Assembly (NCBI RefSeq): GCF_014850955.1
Contig: NZ_JACXSS010000001.1
Location: 4,588,001-4,652,000 of the forward strand
DNA length: 64,000 nucleotides
From: Methylomonas albis
GTDB taxonomy: Bacteria > Pseudomonadota > Gammaproteobacteria > Methylococcales > Methylomonadaceae
Reading direction: 5' to 3'
Position numbers and translations under genes: made by a program. Positions 49,696 to 59,889 of this stretch are shown here, one piece after another. The notes below the pieces were generated by a model. The model made no database searches and was not told where the DNA came from. It worked only from the letters and a program-made list of their open reading frames with translations. Numbering within the stretch: position 1 is the first letter of the stretch; each line of letters opens with the position of its first letter.

Positions 49696-50166
49696 GGTCA
49701 AATGATCGAATTGTCTGACAAATTAAATGGTTAATTTAGCAGATTTTCAATTTCCGGAATTATTTTAGTACCAGCCGCACGCCGGCTTATAGACTTGGCA
49801 TGCGGCTCGGCCACATGTCATGGAAATGACGAAAGGGAATTTTAAAAACTAGCGCTAAAGCCACACACTTTAGCGACAATGGTTAAGCAGGGATGAAGGG
49901 AAGCACTCGGAAAATAAGAAGCTTGTATCGCGTTGCCGGCTTGGTTAGCCAGACGATGGTCATCAACTAGACAAACCGGCAAACGCTATCCGGACGATCA
50001 AAGGGAGGGAGAGTGTCCGGTCACAAAACAGGCGGCTTTATCCACCCAAACGATCATCTCGATCAGACCATATTTATCAAAACCACCTACTCATTTCGCA
50101 AAGCCTTAGTCGGCAAGCTAACGAAGCAGACAGGTTTAATAGGTAAAAGTCCGACCATACAAGGGA
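49696..50166. other. Intergenic region, one hairpin, no gene seen
   Basis: 471 bp between divergent-looking units. It contains an 11-bp imperfect stem (AGCCGCACGCC/GGCATGCGGCT, 49773-49807) without a T run. I see no open frame with a ribosome site and no known riboswitch core. Confidence 0.4.
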
Positions 50167-50415
50167 TCAATTACCTCCTTTAAAGGCGATTTCCAACGCA
50201 TGCAAAGAATTGGCGCAATTGGCACTACCCTGAATACCTGGGTTATCGTGACAAGCTTGATTTTGGGCTCTGGCATCGTGGATATTGGCAACATACCAGG
50301 CGACGGTTTTTACCTCTTCATTAGCCGCTTCATTAGCATTGGTAACATTCAGTGCGGTGGTTAAACCCAGCGCAGCAACGGCAGCGGCTACTATCATCAT
50401 GTGTGCTTTTTTCAT
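50167..50415 (-). CDS. EexN-like small exported protein
   Basis: 82 residues: signal peptide (MMIVAAAVAALGLTTALN), then a short domain TVAWYVANIHDARAQNQACHD followed by NPGIQGSANCANSLHA. The WY...CxxNPG...NC pattern is that of EexN-type entry-exclusion lipoproteins, but no lipobox Cys is present, so it should be periplasmic. No conjugation genes are nearby; a chromosomal function is unknown. GGAG upstream of ATG 50415. Confidence 0.6.
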   Translation of the reverse strand: MKKAHMMIVAAAVAALGLTTALNVTNANEAANEEVKTVAWYVANIHDARAQNQACHDNPGIQGSANCANSLHALEIAFKGGN

Positions 50416-50696
50416 AATAAACTCCTTGGCTTCTCGGTTATCGGGGGGCGATTAAAGCTCATACATGTCCGCATGAGCTGGCGATAATCTAACAAAGAAT
50501 CCTAACGTTTAAAATGTGGCTTATTGCCGCGCGACAAAATGTCTCTACAGTGCGGCATATCACACAATTTTAGAAAATAAATCACAAAAACAACTGATAA
50601 AAAGCGTTAACAACAAAACACAATTTGCCAGCCCAAGCAAGCTGATAGAGAAAAGCAGAAGACGGCGCAATGAGCCAAAGCCATTGCGCCAGGGAT

Positions 50697-51098
50697 TTAT
50701 TTGACTTTAACCAGTTCCTTATCATTGCTGGAGAAACTGCAGATACCGGCCGCGAAGTAAGTACATTCTTCCGATTGCTCCAGTTTGGCACCGTTAGGCG
50801 TCAATTTGATCTTCACCGAACAAGAGCGAGCTTGGCCCTCAATGTGTTTTTTCAACACCAATTCGTTTTCGCCTACGCTTTTGGCTTCATCGGATACCAT
50901 TGCGGAACAGGCGTGCTTGCCGGCTTCATCGGGGTTTGGCTCAAAATCCACATCCACCGTCGCGTTTATTTCTTTACCTAAGGTCGTAACCTTTAAATGC
51001 TGCACATGATTGCCGTCGCGTAACAAATAATGGTCGGTAGCAGCTGCGGCAGTACCGGAAGCCAGCATTGCGATGGCCAGAAACAAAATTTTTCTCAT
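50697..51098 (-). CDS. Exported protein of unknown function
   Basis: 133 residues: signal peptide MRKILFLAIAMLASGTAAAA, mature domain beta-rich with four cysteines (HACSAMV, RSCSVKI, EECTYF, GICSF) likely forming two disulfides in the periplasm. ATG 51098 has AAGAGGTAA upstream. No family recognised. Monocistronic, transcribed away from metG. Confidence 0.65.
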   Translation of the reverse strand: MRKILFLAIAMLASGTAAAATDHYLLRDGNHVQHLKVTTLGKEINATVDVDFEPNPDEAGKHACSAMVSDEAKSVGENELVLKKHIEGQARSCSVKIKLTPNGAKLEQSEECTYFAAGICSFSSNDKELVKVK

Positions 51099-51364
51099 GA
51101 TGTTACCTCTTCTTATAGGTTTAAGTGGTTCAAAAATGGGTAAGGCCAAGCTGACTTAGCGTGCCATGCCTGAAAGCATAGCGCTGAAGCTGTAGGCTTC
51201 GTCGGAATTGTACCTTACTGATCCCTATTACCAAAGATACGAAACACCCCGCGCCCCACACTTCCCAAGCAGGCAAGCAAACGGCAAGCTGCCGCCCAAA
51301 CCATGAAAGCCCAGGCGATTTATGCCATAATCCGCCCTCATTTTCCCAGGCTGTTTTAACCCCC

Positions 51365-53434
51365 ATGTCTAACCGAAAAATCCTTGTTACCAGCGCCCTG
51401 CCGTATGCCAATGGCCCGATCCATTTAGGCCACCTCGTCGAATATATTCAAACCGACATCTGGGTACGCTTCCAGAAACAGCGCGGGCACAATTGCTATT
51501 ACGTCTGCGCCGACGACACCCACGGCACCCCGATCATGCTGCGCGCCGACAAGGAAGGCATTACTCCGGAACAGCTGATTGCTGCTGTCGAACAACAACA
51601 TCGCGCCGATTTCCAGGAATTTGGCGTAGCCTTCGATCAGTATCACAGCACCCATTCTCCGGAAAATAAAGAATACTCGGCGCTGATCTACAAACGCCTG
51701 CTCGACGGCGGCCATATCAGCCAACGCAGCATCACCCAGGCTTACGATCCAGTCAAAAACATGTTTCTGCCGGACCGCTTCATCAAGGGCGAATGCCCTA
51801 AATGCGGCGCGGCCGACCAATACGGCGATAGCTGCGAAGCCTGCGGCGCCACCTATTCGCCGACCGAATTGAAAAATGCCGTCTCCGCCATCTCCGGCGA
51901 ACGGCCCATCGAAAAAGACTCCGAGCATTACTTCTTCGAACTGGGCCATTTTTCCGAGATGCTAAGCAATTGGACTACTGCCGGCCACTTACAACCGGAA
52001 GTCAGCAACAAAATGGCGGAATGGCTGGAAAGCGGCTTGCAACAATGGGATATTTCCCGCGATGCACCATATTTCGGCTTCGAAATTCCCGATGCGCCGG
52101 GCAAATATTTTTATGTCTGGCTGGATGCTCCCATTGGTTACATGGCCAGTTTCAAACACTTCTGCGACCGCCAAGGCCTGGATTTCGACACCTATTGGCG
52201 CAAAGACAGCACCACCGAGCTCTATCACTTCATCGGCAAGGACATTATTTATTTCCACGCCCTGTTCTGGCCGGCCATGCTGCACGGCTCGGACTTCCGC
52301 ACCCCCAGCGCGATTTTCGCCCACGGTTTCTTAACCGTAAACGGCGAGAAAATGTCCAAATCGCGCGGCACTTTTATCAAAGCTCGCACTTACTTGGATC
52401 ATCTGAATCCGGAATATCTGCGCTATTACTTCGCCGCCAAACTTAGCGCCGGCGTCGACGACATAGACCTGAACTTCGACGATTTCAGCCAACGCGTCAA
52501 CTCCGACTTGGTAGGTAAAGTGGTCAACATCGCCAGTCGCTGTTCCGGCTTCATCGCCAAGCGATTCGATGGCATGCTTTCGGCTGAATGCGCCGAGCCG
52601 GCTTTATTCCAACAGTTTGTGGACGCCAACAGCACCATCGCCGATCTGTACGAAAGCCGCGAGTTCGGCAAAGCGATGCGGGAAATCATGGCGTTGGCCG
52701 ACAAAGCCAACCAATACATCGACGAGAAGAAACCCTGGCTGATCGCTAAAGAGGAAGGCCGTGACGCCGAGTTACATGCGGTATGCAGCATGGGCGTCAA
52801 CCTGTTTCGGATGCTGGTAGCTTATCTGCGCCCGGTGATTCCAACGCTAGCAAACAATGCCGAAAGCTTTTTGAACATTACCGCGCAAAGCTGGCCCAGC
52901 GATGCCCAGCCGCTGCTCGGCCATAAAATCAATAGCTTCATACCGTTGATGACCCGAGTAGAACCGGACAAAATCGCCGCGATTGTGGAAGCCTCCAAGG
53001 AAAACCTGGAAAAAACCCCGCCGGTAACAGCTAAGCCAGCCAAACCAGTTGCCGCCGTGACCACAAACCCGGAGCAAGTGTCAAAAGCCATAGCCGAACC
53101 CATCGCCGAAGCCATCGAAATCGAAGACTTCGCCAAGATCGACTTACGCATCGCTCGCATCGTCAAGGCGGAATCGGTGGAAGGCGCGGAAAAACTGCTG
53201 CAACTGACCGTCGATCTGGGCGGCGAAACCCGCAACATCTTCGCCGGCATTAAATCGGCTTACGCCCCGGAAGAATTGGAAGGCAAGCTGACCGTGGTAG
53301 TCGCCAATTTAAAGCCACGCAAAATGCGCTTTGGCACCTCGGAAGGCATGGTGCTGGCGGCCGGCCCCGGCGGCAAAGACATTTGGGTGCTGTCACCAGA
53401 CCAAGGCGCGCAGCCGGGCATGCGGGTTAAATAA
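51365..53434 (+). CDS. metG: Methionyl-tRNA synthetase
   Basis: Charges tRNA-Met. 689 residues: class I HIGH variant [12 protein letters not shown], zinc domain [28 protein letters not shown], and KMSKSRGTF. The C-terminal EMAP/Trbp111 tRNA-binding domain ([15 protein letters not shown]...) is joined by a Pro/Ala/Glu linker around residue 560-590. Followed by an rnfB-like gene after 30 bp. Confidence 0.97.
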   Translation: MSNRKILVTSALPYANGPIHLGHLVEYIQTDIWVRFQKQRGHNCYYVCADDTHGTPIMLRADKEGITPEQLIAAVEQQHRADFQEFGVAFDQYHSTHSPENKEYSALIYKRLLDGGHISQRSITQAYDPVKNMFLPDRFIKGECPKCGAADQYGDSCEACGATYSPTELKNAVSAISGERPIEKDSEHYFFELGHFSEMLSNWTTAGHLQPEVSNKMAEWLESGLQQWDISRDAPYFGFEIPDAPGKYFYVWLDAPIGYMASFKHFCDRQGLDFDTYWRKDSTTELYHFIGKDIIYFHALFWPAMLHGSDFRTPSAIFAHGFLTVNGEKMSKSRGTFIKARTYLDHLNPEYLRYYFAAKLSAGVDDIDLNFDDFSQRVNSDLVGKVVNIASRCSGFIAKRFDGMLSAECAEPALFQQFVDANSTIADLYESREFGKAMREIMALADKANQYIDEKKPWLIAKEEGRDAELHAVCSMGVNLFRMLVAYLRPVIPTLANNAESFLNITAQSWPSDAQPLLGHKINSFIPLMTRVEPDKIAAIVEASKENLEKTPPVTAKPAKPVAAVTTNPEQVSKAIAEPIAEAIEIEDFAKIDLRIARIVKAESVEGAEKLLQLTVDLGGETRNIFAGIKSAYAPEELEGKLTVVVANLKPRKMRFGTSEGMVLAAGPGGKDIWVLSPDQGAQPGMRVK

Positions 53435-53464
53435 CGTAAAGTGCTGACGAACAACTAATTGGCA

Positions 53465-54037
53465 ATGAGCAAGCAAAGCGAGGCATCTTTAGTCGACCTA
53501 ATCGACGCGCTACTACCGCAAACCCAATGCCGCCAATGCGGGCATCAGGGTTGCCGGCCTTATGCGGAAGCCATCAGTTGCGGCCAAGCCGACATAGACC
53601 AGTGTCCACCGGGCGGCGACCAAGGTATCCAATTACTGGCCGATTTACTAAAATTACCCGCCAAGCCTTTGAATCCGGCATTTGGTGCCCAGCGCCCACT
53701 ACAAGTAGCAGTGATCGACGAGGCGACTTGCATAGGCTGCACCAAATGCCTACCGCCTTGCCCCACCGATGCCATCCTTGGTGCATCCAAGCACATGCAT
53801 ACCGTAATCGCCGCATTGTGTACCGGCTGCGAATTATGCATCGCGCCTTGCCCCGTCAACTGCATCAGCATGATCCCTGCAAACACCGAATGGACCAAAG
53901 CCAACGCAGACCAATCCAGACAGCGTCATCAAGCCAAAAACCAACGGCAAGCCAAAGTCGAAGCGGAAAAATCCGAGCGGCTGAATCGGCAAAAGCAGCT
54001 ACTGGCGAAACTAAATAAAGGAAAAACCAGTGTTTAA
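53465..54037 (+). CDS. RnfB-like ferredoxin protein, soluble short form
   Basis: 190 residues. N-terminal Fe-S motif typical of RnfB ([17 protein letters not shown], then CPPGGDQG), followed by two 4Fe-4S ferredoxin motifs ([24 protein letters not shown]) and a basic coiled-coil tail. The N-terminal TM helix of RnfB is missing, and no other rnf gene is near, so this may be an independent electron carrier rather than part of the Rnf complex. The metG-rnfB order occurs in related gammaproteobacteria. Confidence 0.85.
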   Translation: MSKQSEASLVDLIDALLPQTQCRQCGHQGCRPYAEAISCGQADIDQCPPGGDQGIQLLADLLKLPAKPLNPAFGAQRPLQVAVIDEATCIGCTKCLPPCPTDAILGASKHMHTVIAALCTGCELCIAPCPVNCISMIPANTEWTKANADQSRQRHQAKNQRQAKVEAEKSERLNRQKQLLAKLNKGKTSV

Positions 54038-54209
54038 ACCTGGATTGGCAATGACTTTAACTGCATTTAATCTTATAATGGCGCGCTTACCTAAAGTGGC
54101 CGTCGGCTGCTAGATAGCCCTGAAGACACAGTCCGTCAGTTTTCAGGATTAGGGTAACGGTCAACACCGCTTGACCGAAATGACTGTATTGTTTGACCGC
54201 AAATCACTT

Positions 54210-54286
54210 GCGCCCGTAGCTCAGCTGGATAGAGCGCAGCCCTCCGGAGGCTGAGGCCAGAGGTTCGAATCCTCTCGGGCGCGCCA
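54210..54286 (+). tRNA. tRNA-Arg (anticodon CCG)
   Basis: 77-nt cloverleaf: acceptor GCGCCCG/CGGGCGC, D arm AGCTCAGCTGGATAGAGC, anticodon loop CTCCGGA in a CAGCC/GGCTG stem, T arm with GGTTCGAATCC, encoded CCA. Upstream at 54074-54079 is TATAAT, about 135 bp before the tRNA, with a weak -35. Confidence 0.97.
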
Positions 54287-54417
54287 TTTGACATCTTTCC
54301 TACCGTATCTTGACTCTGCGTACCATGGTGCCGAGAAAACCCTGATACCAAGGAATGCAAAAAACTCTGTTGTCATCCCCGGCAAACCCGCTTCTGTCAC
54401 ACTGATCTTGCGGGCGT

Positions 54418-54651
54418 TTAATAAATAGGCGAATCCGAATTAAAGTCGCCCAACACATTTTCGAGCTCCTCCAACAGCATCTTTAATGCTTCGGCTTCTT
54501 GAAGCAAATGGCTATTTTCTTGGCGGATGGCGCGAACCAGAGCGGGATTCGCGTCAATGCTTTGTTTATCCGTTACCGGTTTAGCCGGCATATCGGTTAA
54601 TAAGGCTTCAAGTCCACGGCCCAGGGCGCGTTTGGGTGGGATATTATTCAT
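54418..54651 (-). CDS. Small protein carrying the ParB N-terminal ParA-stimulating motif
   Basis: 77 residues from ATG 54651. MNNIPPKRALGRGLEALLTDMP matches, piece by piece, the LGRGL(D/E)ALL peptide by which ParB proteins stimulate ParA ATPases, but no ParB DNA-binding domain follows. The rest is a short helical coiled coil (LLQEAEALKMLLEELENVL). The start at 54651 is preferred over ATG 54711 because an overlapping frame ends TGA-T-ATG just there. Probably a partner of an orphan ParA-like ATPase; inference. Confidence 0.55.
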   Translation of the reverse strand: MNNIPPKRALGRGLEALLTDMPAKPVTDKQSIDANPALVRAIRQENSHLLQEAEALKMLLEELENVLGDFNSDSPIY

Positions 54652-54652
54652 A

Positions 54653-54772
54653 TCAGGCGTAATGACGATAGTAGTCGACAGCAGCGAATTCTCGGTATTT
54701 ACACCCGTCATATGCCATCATCTCCGGCGCATCGGCCCTGGTCACTTCGGCGTAGCCTTGCTGCACCATCAT
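54653..54772 (-). CDS. Small ORF coupled to the ParB-like gene
   Basis: 39 codons (MMVQQGYAEVTRADAPEMMA then a Tyr-rich end) with a good AAGAGGAA ribosome site 6-7 bp before ATG 54772. Its TGA lies 1 bp before the next ATG. It may be a real microprotein or a leader whose translation opens the ParB-like gene. No family recognised. The stretch 54773-55112 shows no other gene. Confidence 0.4.
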   Translation of the reverse strand: MMVQQGYAEVTRADAPEMMAYDGCKYREFAAVDYYRHYA

Positions 54773-55112
54773 ATAAATTCCTCTTCAAATCCCAGGCAAA
54801 CAGGTCAAATCAAGCCGGGCCAACGAATAAATACCTCACCCGAGGCGCATGTACACGATCAACGCACTGTTACACGCAGACCACGCGTTATCAACAATCG
54901 ATACGCTGTTGCGTAATCGATTCCAGGCGCGCATAAGCGAAACGGTAACGGGTGTTCACCCAAATTTTGCTGCCAGCCGGCTATTTTAGCAATTTCCCGC
55001 AGGCAAGCCGATCAGAAATGCCAGCCACGACAGAATACCCCGTATTGCACGGATCGTGCAGCACGATAACACCTGGAGTCTATCAGTCACTTGTTGTTTC
55101 TTAGTCGTGGTA

Positions 55113-55688
55113 CGGTTCATCCCCGCGGGTGCGGGGAACGCACCCTGCTGCAGATTGAGTGCGTTGACTGTGACGGTTCATCCCCGCGGGTGCGGGGAAC
55201 GCCCGATTGAATCATACCGTATCGACGCGCCATGCGGTTCATCCCCGCGGGTGCGGGGAACGCCAGCAACCGCGCCGGTATAGATGTATCGAACCCGGTT
55301 CATCCCGCGGGTGCGGGGAACGCCAGCAACCGCGCCGGTATAGATGTATCGAACCCGGTTCATCCCCGCGGGTGCGGGGAACGCTTGGTTTAATGATTGA
55401 GCGACTCCGGTCAAGCCGGTTCATCCCGCGGGTGCGGGGAACGCGGTTTGGGTTTAAACGTCTATTTACCGGCGCATGGTTCATCCCCGCGGGTGCGGGG
55501 AACGCTAAGGACGTTTATGCGCATCCTTCAGGATTTGCGGTTCATCCCCGCGGGTGCGGGGAACGCAAAATACTGAGCATGCCGGGCGCGGCGGCAGCCG
55601 GTTCATCCCCGCGGGTGCGGGGAACGCGGAATAATTGACGCCGCCACGGAAACGATCTGCGGTTCATCCCCGCGGGTGCGGGGAACGC
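55113..55688 (-). CRISPR. Type I-E CRISPR array, 10 repeats, 9 spacers
   Basis: 29-bp repeats at 55113, 55174, 55235, 55296, 55356, 55417, 55477, 55538, 55599, 55660; spacers 32 bp. On the minus strand the repeat begins GCGTTCCCCGC and ends GGGGATGAACCG, like the E. coli I-E repeat, so the array is read leftward from the cas side. Repeats at 55296 and 55417 are 28 bp (one C lost from CCCC); 55477 starts with T. Spacers 55264-55295 and 55324-55355 are identical. Spacer 55506-55537 matches 21478-21509. Confidence 0.98.
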
Positions 55689-55904
55689 ACTAATCGTAAC
55701 TCATTGTTACGCATATAAAAACAACCCGGCGAAATTTCTACCGAATTTTTTGCCTTTTCCAGGTTGTTAAAGAGCCAGCAAAACTCGTAGCCTGAGATTC
55801 GGTTTGCAAGTCGATTTAGCGCTGTTTTTGTCCTCGCCCCCTCCTCCGCAGGACGACCGCGCTTTAGATACGCGACCAGTGAGGGAGGGAGAAAAACCGG
55901 TATG
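55689..55904 (-). promoter_or_regulatory. CRISPR leader region
   Basis: AT-rich start next to the last repeat (TGTTTTTATATGCG on the minus strand), between array and cas2, the expected leader position. It ends in a C-rich/G-rich inverted stretch near cas2. Confidence 0.7.
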
Positions 55905-57089
<1,185 letters not shown>

Positions 57090-57099
57090 GGGGTTGGTG

Positions 57100-57396
57100 C
57101 TAATTAAAGTTGGGCAGTTGTAACAATCGCTCGCTACGCCATACCCTGATGACATGAATTGTCCGATCTTCCAACCAATACACCATGCGAAAAGGCGAAT
57201 GAATCAGCTCGCGTATTTTTTCTTCTTGAAATTCGGGAACCACTCTACCGATTTCCGGATGCTCAACCAAGGTTTCGAGATGAGCAACGATGTCTGCAAC
57301 AAACTTATCGCCAATATGCGGCACGCCTTGTTCCAGATAATACGCTTTAATGTCTAAGAGATCGTTGAATGCGGAATCGGCAATCAGCAGCTTCAT
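57100..57396 (-). CDS. RelE/ParE-family toxin
   Basis: 98 residues: MKLLIADSAFNDLLDIKAYYLEQGVP (first helix pair, shown in part), HLETLVEHPEIGRVVPEF, and the strand RMVYWLEDRTIHVIRVWRSERLL with typical ParE ending. Adjacent to the Phd antitoxin with no gap, and 10 bp upstream of cas1. It was probably inserted between cas6e and cas1 and may provide the promoter for cas1-cas2. Confidence 0.88.
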   Translation of the reverse strand: MKLLIADSAFNDLLDIKAYYLEQGVPHIGDKFVADIVAHLETLVEHPEIGRVVPEFQEEKIRELIHSPFRMVYWLEDRTIHVIRVWRSERLLQLPNFN

Positions 57397-57666
57397 TTAG
57401 CCGATACCCAGCTTGGCTTTCACCTCGGCCAATTCCATGGTCCGACCATTTTTCACATCCATCAGGCCTTGAGCGACAGCTTTCATAAAAGCCCGTTCTT
57501 CCTGATTTTTTTCGTACTCATCCAAGTCCTGCACCACGGCGACACCTCGGCCACGACTGGTCAGTAGCACCGGTCTGTGTGTTTCCTTTACCTGATTGAT
57601 CACCTTCCCTGGGTTGATTTTCAGGTCGGTAAGCGGAATAACGTCTTCGGAAAATTTAATCTGCAT
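57397..57666 (-). CDS. Phd/YefM-family antitoxin
   Basis: 89 residues: PLTDLKINPGKVINQVKETHRPVLLTSRGRGVAVV region is the Phd/YefM fold that binds operator DNA; the C-terminal helix (AEVKAKLGI) binds the toxin. First gene of the antitoxin-toxin pair. GTAAAATGCCATGC upstream; a cas6e remnant lies 60 bp further upstream. Confidence 0.9.
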   Translation of the reverse strand: MQIKFSEDVIPLTDLKINPGKVINQVKETHRPVLLTSRGRGVAVVQDLDEYEKNQEERAFMKAVAQGLMDVKNGRTMELAEVKAKLGIG

Positions 57667-57725
57667 GGCATTTTACCTGTGCGCTTTGGAGTGCTGATTT
57701 TAGCACTTGTTAAATGGTGCTGCTT

Positions 57726-57944
57726 TTAGACTCGGCGAATCATAAGCAATCCGCAGCCAAAGGCTTTTGATCGGCCAATACCATGAAACAGCGCCTGCTC
57801 AAATTTTTCGACATCGGTAATTTGCAGTTGACCGGTAAAGTCGATCGAGCTGAAACCCGCCTTTCTACCCTTGCTATCCAAACTGTGCCAAGCATATGAT
57901 CCGCCGCCAAGCAGTCTAGTCGTCTTCTGGCATTCATCAAGAAG
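57726..57944 (-). pseudogene. cas6e: 3' remnant of cas6e
   Basis: The open frame before the TAA at 57726 encodes FSSIDFTGQLQITDVEKFEQ then ALFHGIGRSKAFGCGLL and MIRRV. The GIGRxKAFGCGLL Gly-rich loop at the C terminus is the hallmark of Cas6e/Cse3, the crRNA-processing subunit of type I-E Cascade. The frame stops at TGA 57945-57947, so only about the last third is left. No other Cascade gene or cas3 is recognisable. 57945-58117 shows no gene. Confidence 0.75.
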
Positions 57945-58117
57945 TCATCGACTCGCGCCGCTAGCGACTTACCGAGAACCAGTCTTTAACAGCTAGACTC
58001 ACTCTTCATTCAGTACGCGGCGCCGCACTTCCGTGTTAAAACGCCAATCCATTTAACATTAAACCCGCTCAAGAATAACCAGCGGCTATCAAAGCGATTG
58101 AGCCCGAAGCTCAGGCC

Positions 58118-58630
58118 TTACACCATGCCATTCTCTTGCAGCATGGCATAGGCGGCATTTATTTGCCTGGTTTCTTCTTCGGCGATTTGCTTGATTTTTA
58201 TGCCCAAGGTGCCCACTCTATCCGGGTGATATTCGGAAATTTTCTTTTTGTAGGCAGCTTTTATATCCAGCGGAATGGCATCTGCAGCCAAGCCAAGAAT
58301 CAGGTAGCAATCCTCCAAAGATTTAACGCTTTGGTCATCTTCAGGTAGTTTTATTTCGGTTATATAGACATTGCGGTGATCGTCAATATCCAGTTTGAAC
58401 TGTGCATTGCACTTCCGGCATCGCGCTTTGTTACCGTCAATCGGCAATGTAAATTTAATGTGTTGCGAGCAGGATGGACAGGAAATTGTTCTTAGGTTTG
58501 CAGCGGTCTTAAGTGGCGGCTTTTTTTGATTTCTATCTTTAAGTCGATTTTTTCTAAGGTTGAGTACGATGAATCCAAGCAAAATAATATTCAATACAAC
58601 TGAGGCGATCAGGCCAACGGCGGTCGTCAT
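58118..58630 (-). CDS. Membrane-anchored zinc-ribbon J-domain protein
   Basis: 170 residues: N-terminal TM helix (AVGLIASVVLNIILLGFIVL), zinc ribbon (CPSCSQHIKF...CRKCNAQF), then a C-terminal J domain (DCYLILGLAADAIPLDIKAAYKKKISEYHPDRVG, containing the HPD triad). It would recruit a DnaK to the inner membrane; substrate unknown. Divergent from nothing nearby; the DUF805 gene lies 43 bp upstream on the same strand. Confidence 0.85.
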   Translation of the reverse strand: MTTAVGLIASVVLNIILLGFIVLNLRKNRLKDRNQKKPPLKTAANLRTISCPSCSQHIKFTLPIDGNKARCRKCNAQFKLDIDDHRNVYITEIKLPEDDQSVKSLEDCYLILGLAADAIPLDIKAAYKKKISEYHPDRVGTLGIKIKQIAEEETRQINAAYAMLQENGMV

Positions 58631-58673
58631 TCTAGTTCAATGCCTGATCAGCAAAATTTAAAATGCTTTTATG

Positions 58674-59138
58674 TTAAACAGGAACACCGTATTCGTTTTG
58701 ACGGTCATCGCCTTTTGACACCATCCAGATGAAGTACGGGATGATGCCGATAATAGTCAGAATAATCAGATACCACCAGCCGCTATGTCCGGTGTCATGT
58801 AAGCGACGGATATTAACGGCCAGCGAAGGAAATAGAATGACCAAGTTGGTGATTGCGGTGACGGTTGCCGGCTCACCGTAGGCTGATTGATCTATCATCC
58901 CAGCCACTATAGATGCCAATAGGTTAAACAGTGCAAACCACCAATATTCGGCTCGTGATGCTCTGCCTTTGAAAACAAATGCCCTGGCAAAACAGCTGGA
59001 CACTGATTCGGTAAACGTCATATCCCCACTATTGCCCATGAGTCCGCGATACCCGGTATTCGCCTGAATAGTTGCCCCACACTCAAGACAGAAATTCGCG
59101 TGATTCGGATTTTGCTTTCCACAATTTGGGCAGTACAT
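58674..59138 (-). CDS. Zinc-ribbon DUF805 membrane protein
   Basis: 154 residues: zinc ribbon (MYCPNCGKQNPNHANFCLECGA in pieces: YCPNCG, FCLECG), then DUF805 (CFARAFVFKGRASRAEYWWF, ARLHDTGHSGWW-type NIRRLHDTGHSGWWYLI) with four TM helices. Function of DUF805 is unknown. Together with the J-domain gene it forms a pair of membrane proteins with N-proximal zinc ribbons. Confidence 0.88.
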   Translation of the reverse strand: MYCPNCGKQNPNHANFCLECGATIQANTGYRGLMGNSGDMTFTESVSSCFARAFVFKGRASRAEYWWFALFNLLASIVAGMIDQSAYGEPATVTAITNLVILFPSLAVNIRRLHDTGHSGWWYLIILTIIGIIPYFIWMVSKGDDRQNEYGVPV

Positions 59139-59268
59139 ATTGTTCTCCTAAGATTCTTGAAATAGCGATATTACTGCGATACTGAAAAATGTGTCGCCTG
59201 TTTAAACATTTTTATTCAATTTCGTTTAGCAGCGAATTAGAGTTCCGGTACGCGTCGTACTCTGATTT

Positions 59269-59427
59269 TACTTTGTCAGATTACTCGAACTGCATCTCTA
59301 AGTCCGTCGTTTCGGCAGGGATTGCCGAAATCCGGACGCCATGGACAGATCGAAGCTTACCCTCCATCGCACTGGGTACCCGCTTCCCAGCGGGTATGAC
59401 GCACCTTTTTTGTAATCTGACAAAGTA
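59269..59427. mobile_element. MITE-like element with perfect 16-bp terminal inverted repeats
   Basis: TACTTTGTCAGATTAC (59269-59284) is the exact reverse complement of 59412-59427. Inside are two hairpins: TTTCGGCA/TGCCGAAA and TACCCGCT/AGCGGGTA. 159 bp, no coding frame. Confidence 0.7.
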
Positions 59428-59591
59428 GAACTAAGCACCCCGAGCAATTCATGGGCAAGGACTAATAAAATTGGCCCATCCGGCTGAGTGTATTCTTAAA
59501 GATCGCCACATTGGCGGTAGAGAAGCAGGCGTTTAACGCTATAGACACGCCCTGGGCGTGTGCTACTGGGTTTGCATTCAGCGGCCAATAG

Positions 59592-59765
59592 GTGCTGGTG
59601 TTACGCTCGCCGGAAGCGTTGAAAGCCCCATCGGCAATGACTGTCGATGCCAACAACAAGCGTCAAGACATAGCCAAGCGCTATCCAGGCGTCAACTTAA
59701 TCCGGGTGGAAGCGGACGGCATTCCTCAGGAAAAACCCCGGCGGTTATCACCGCCATACACCTAG
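59592..59765 (+). pseudogene. Possible gene fragment
   Basis: A 57-codon frame reads VLVLRSPEALKAPSAMTVDA then NNKRQDIAKRYPGVNLIRVEA and ends at TAG 59765. Composition looks protein-like, but there is no ribosome site and upstream is a stop (TAG 59589). I do not recognise the protein. The rest of 59428-59889 shows nothing. Confidence 0.2.
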
Positions 59766-59889
59766 CGATGGGTTCGGAATAATTTGCCTATAAATCCTTG
59801 TCGGGCCTAATTTGCAAGAATTGCAATCAATTCGATAAGGTTAAGGCACAGCGACGCCGAACCGCATTGCGCGGTTTACGCAGAGAAAA

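Noticed and set aside
55178-55638. Open frames on both strands inside the CRISPR array
   Set aside because: They arise from the repeated GC-rich 29-mer (repeating HPRGCGER-like peptides) and do not represent genes.
57740-57940. 66-codon minus-strand frame overlapping the cas6e remnant
   Set aside because: The other frame carries the recognisable Cas6e C terminus, so this one is a shadow.
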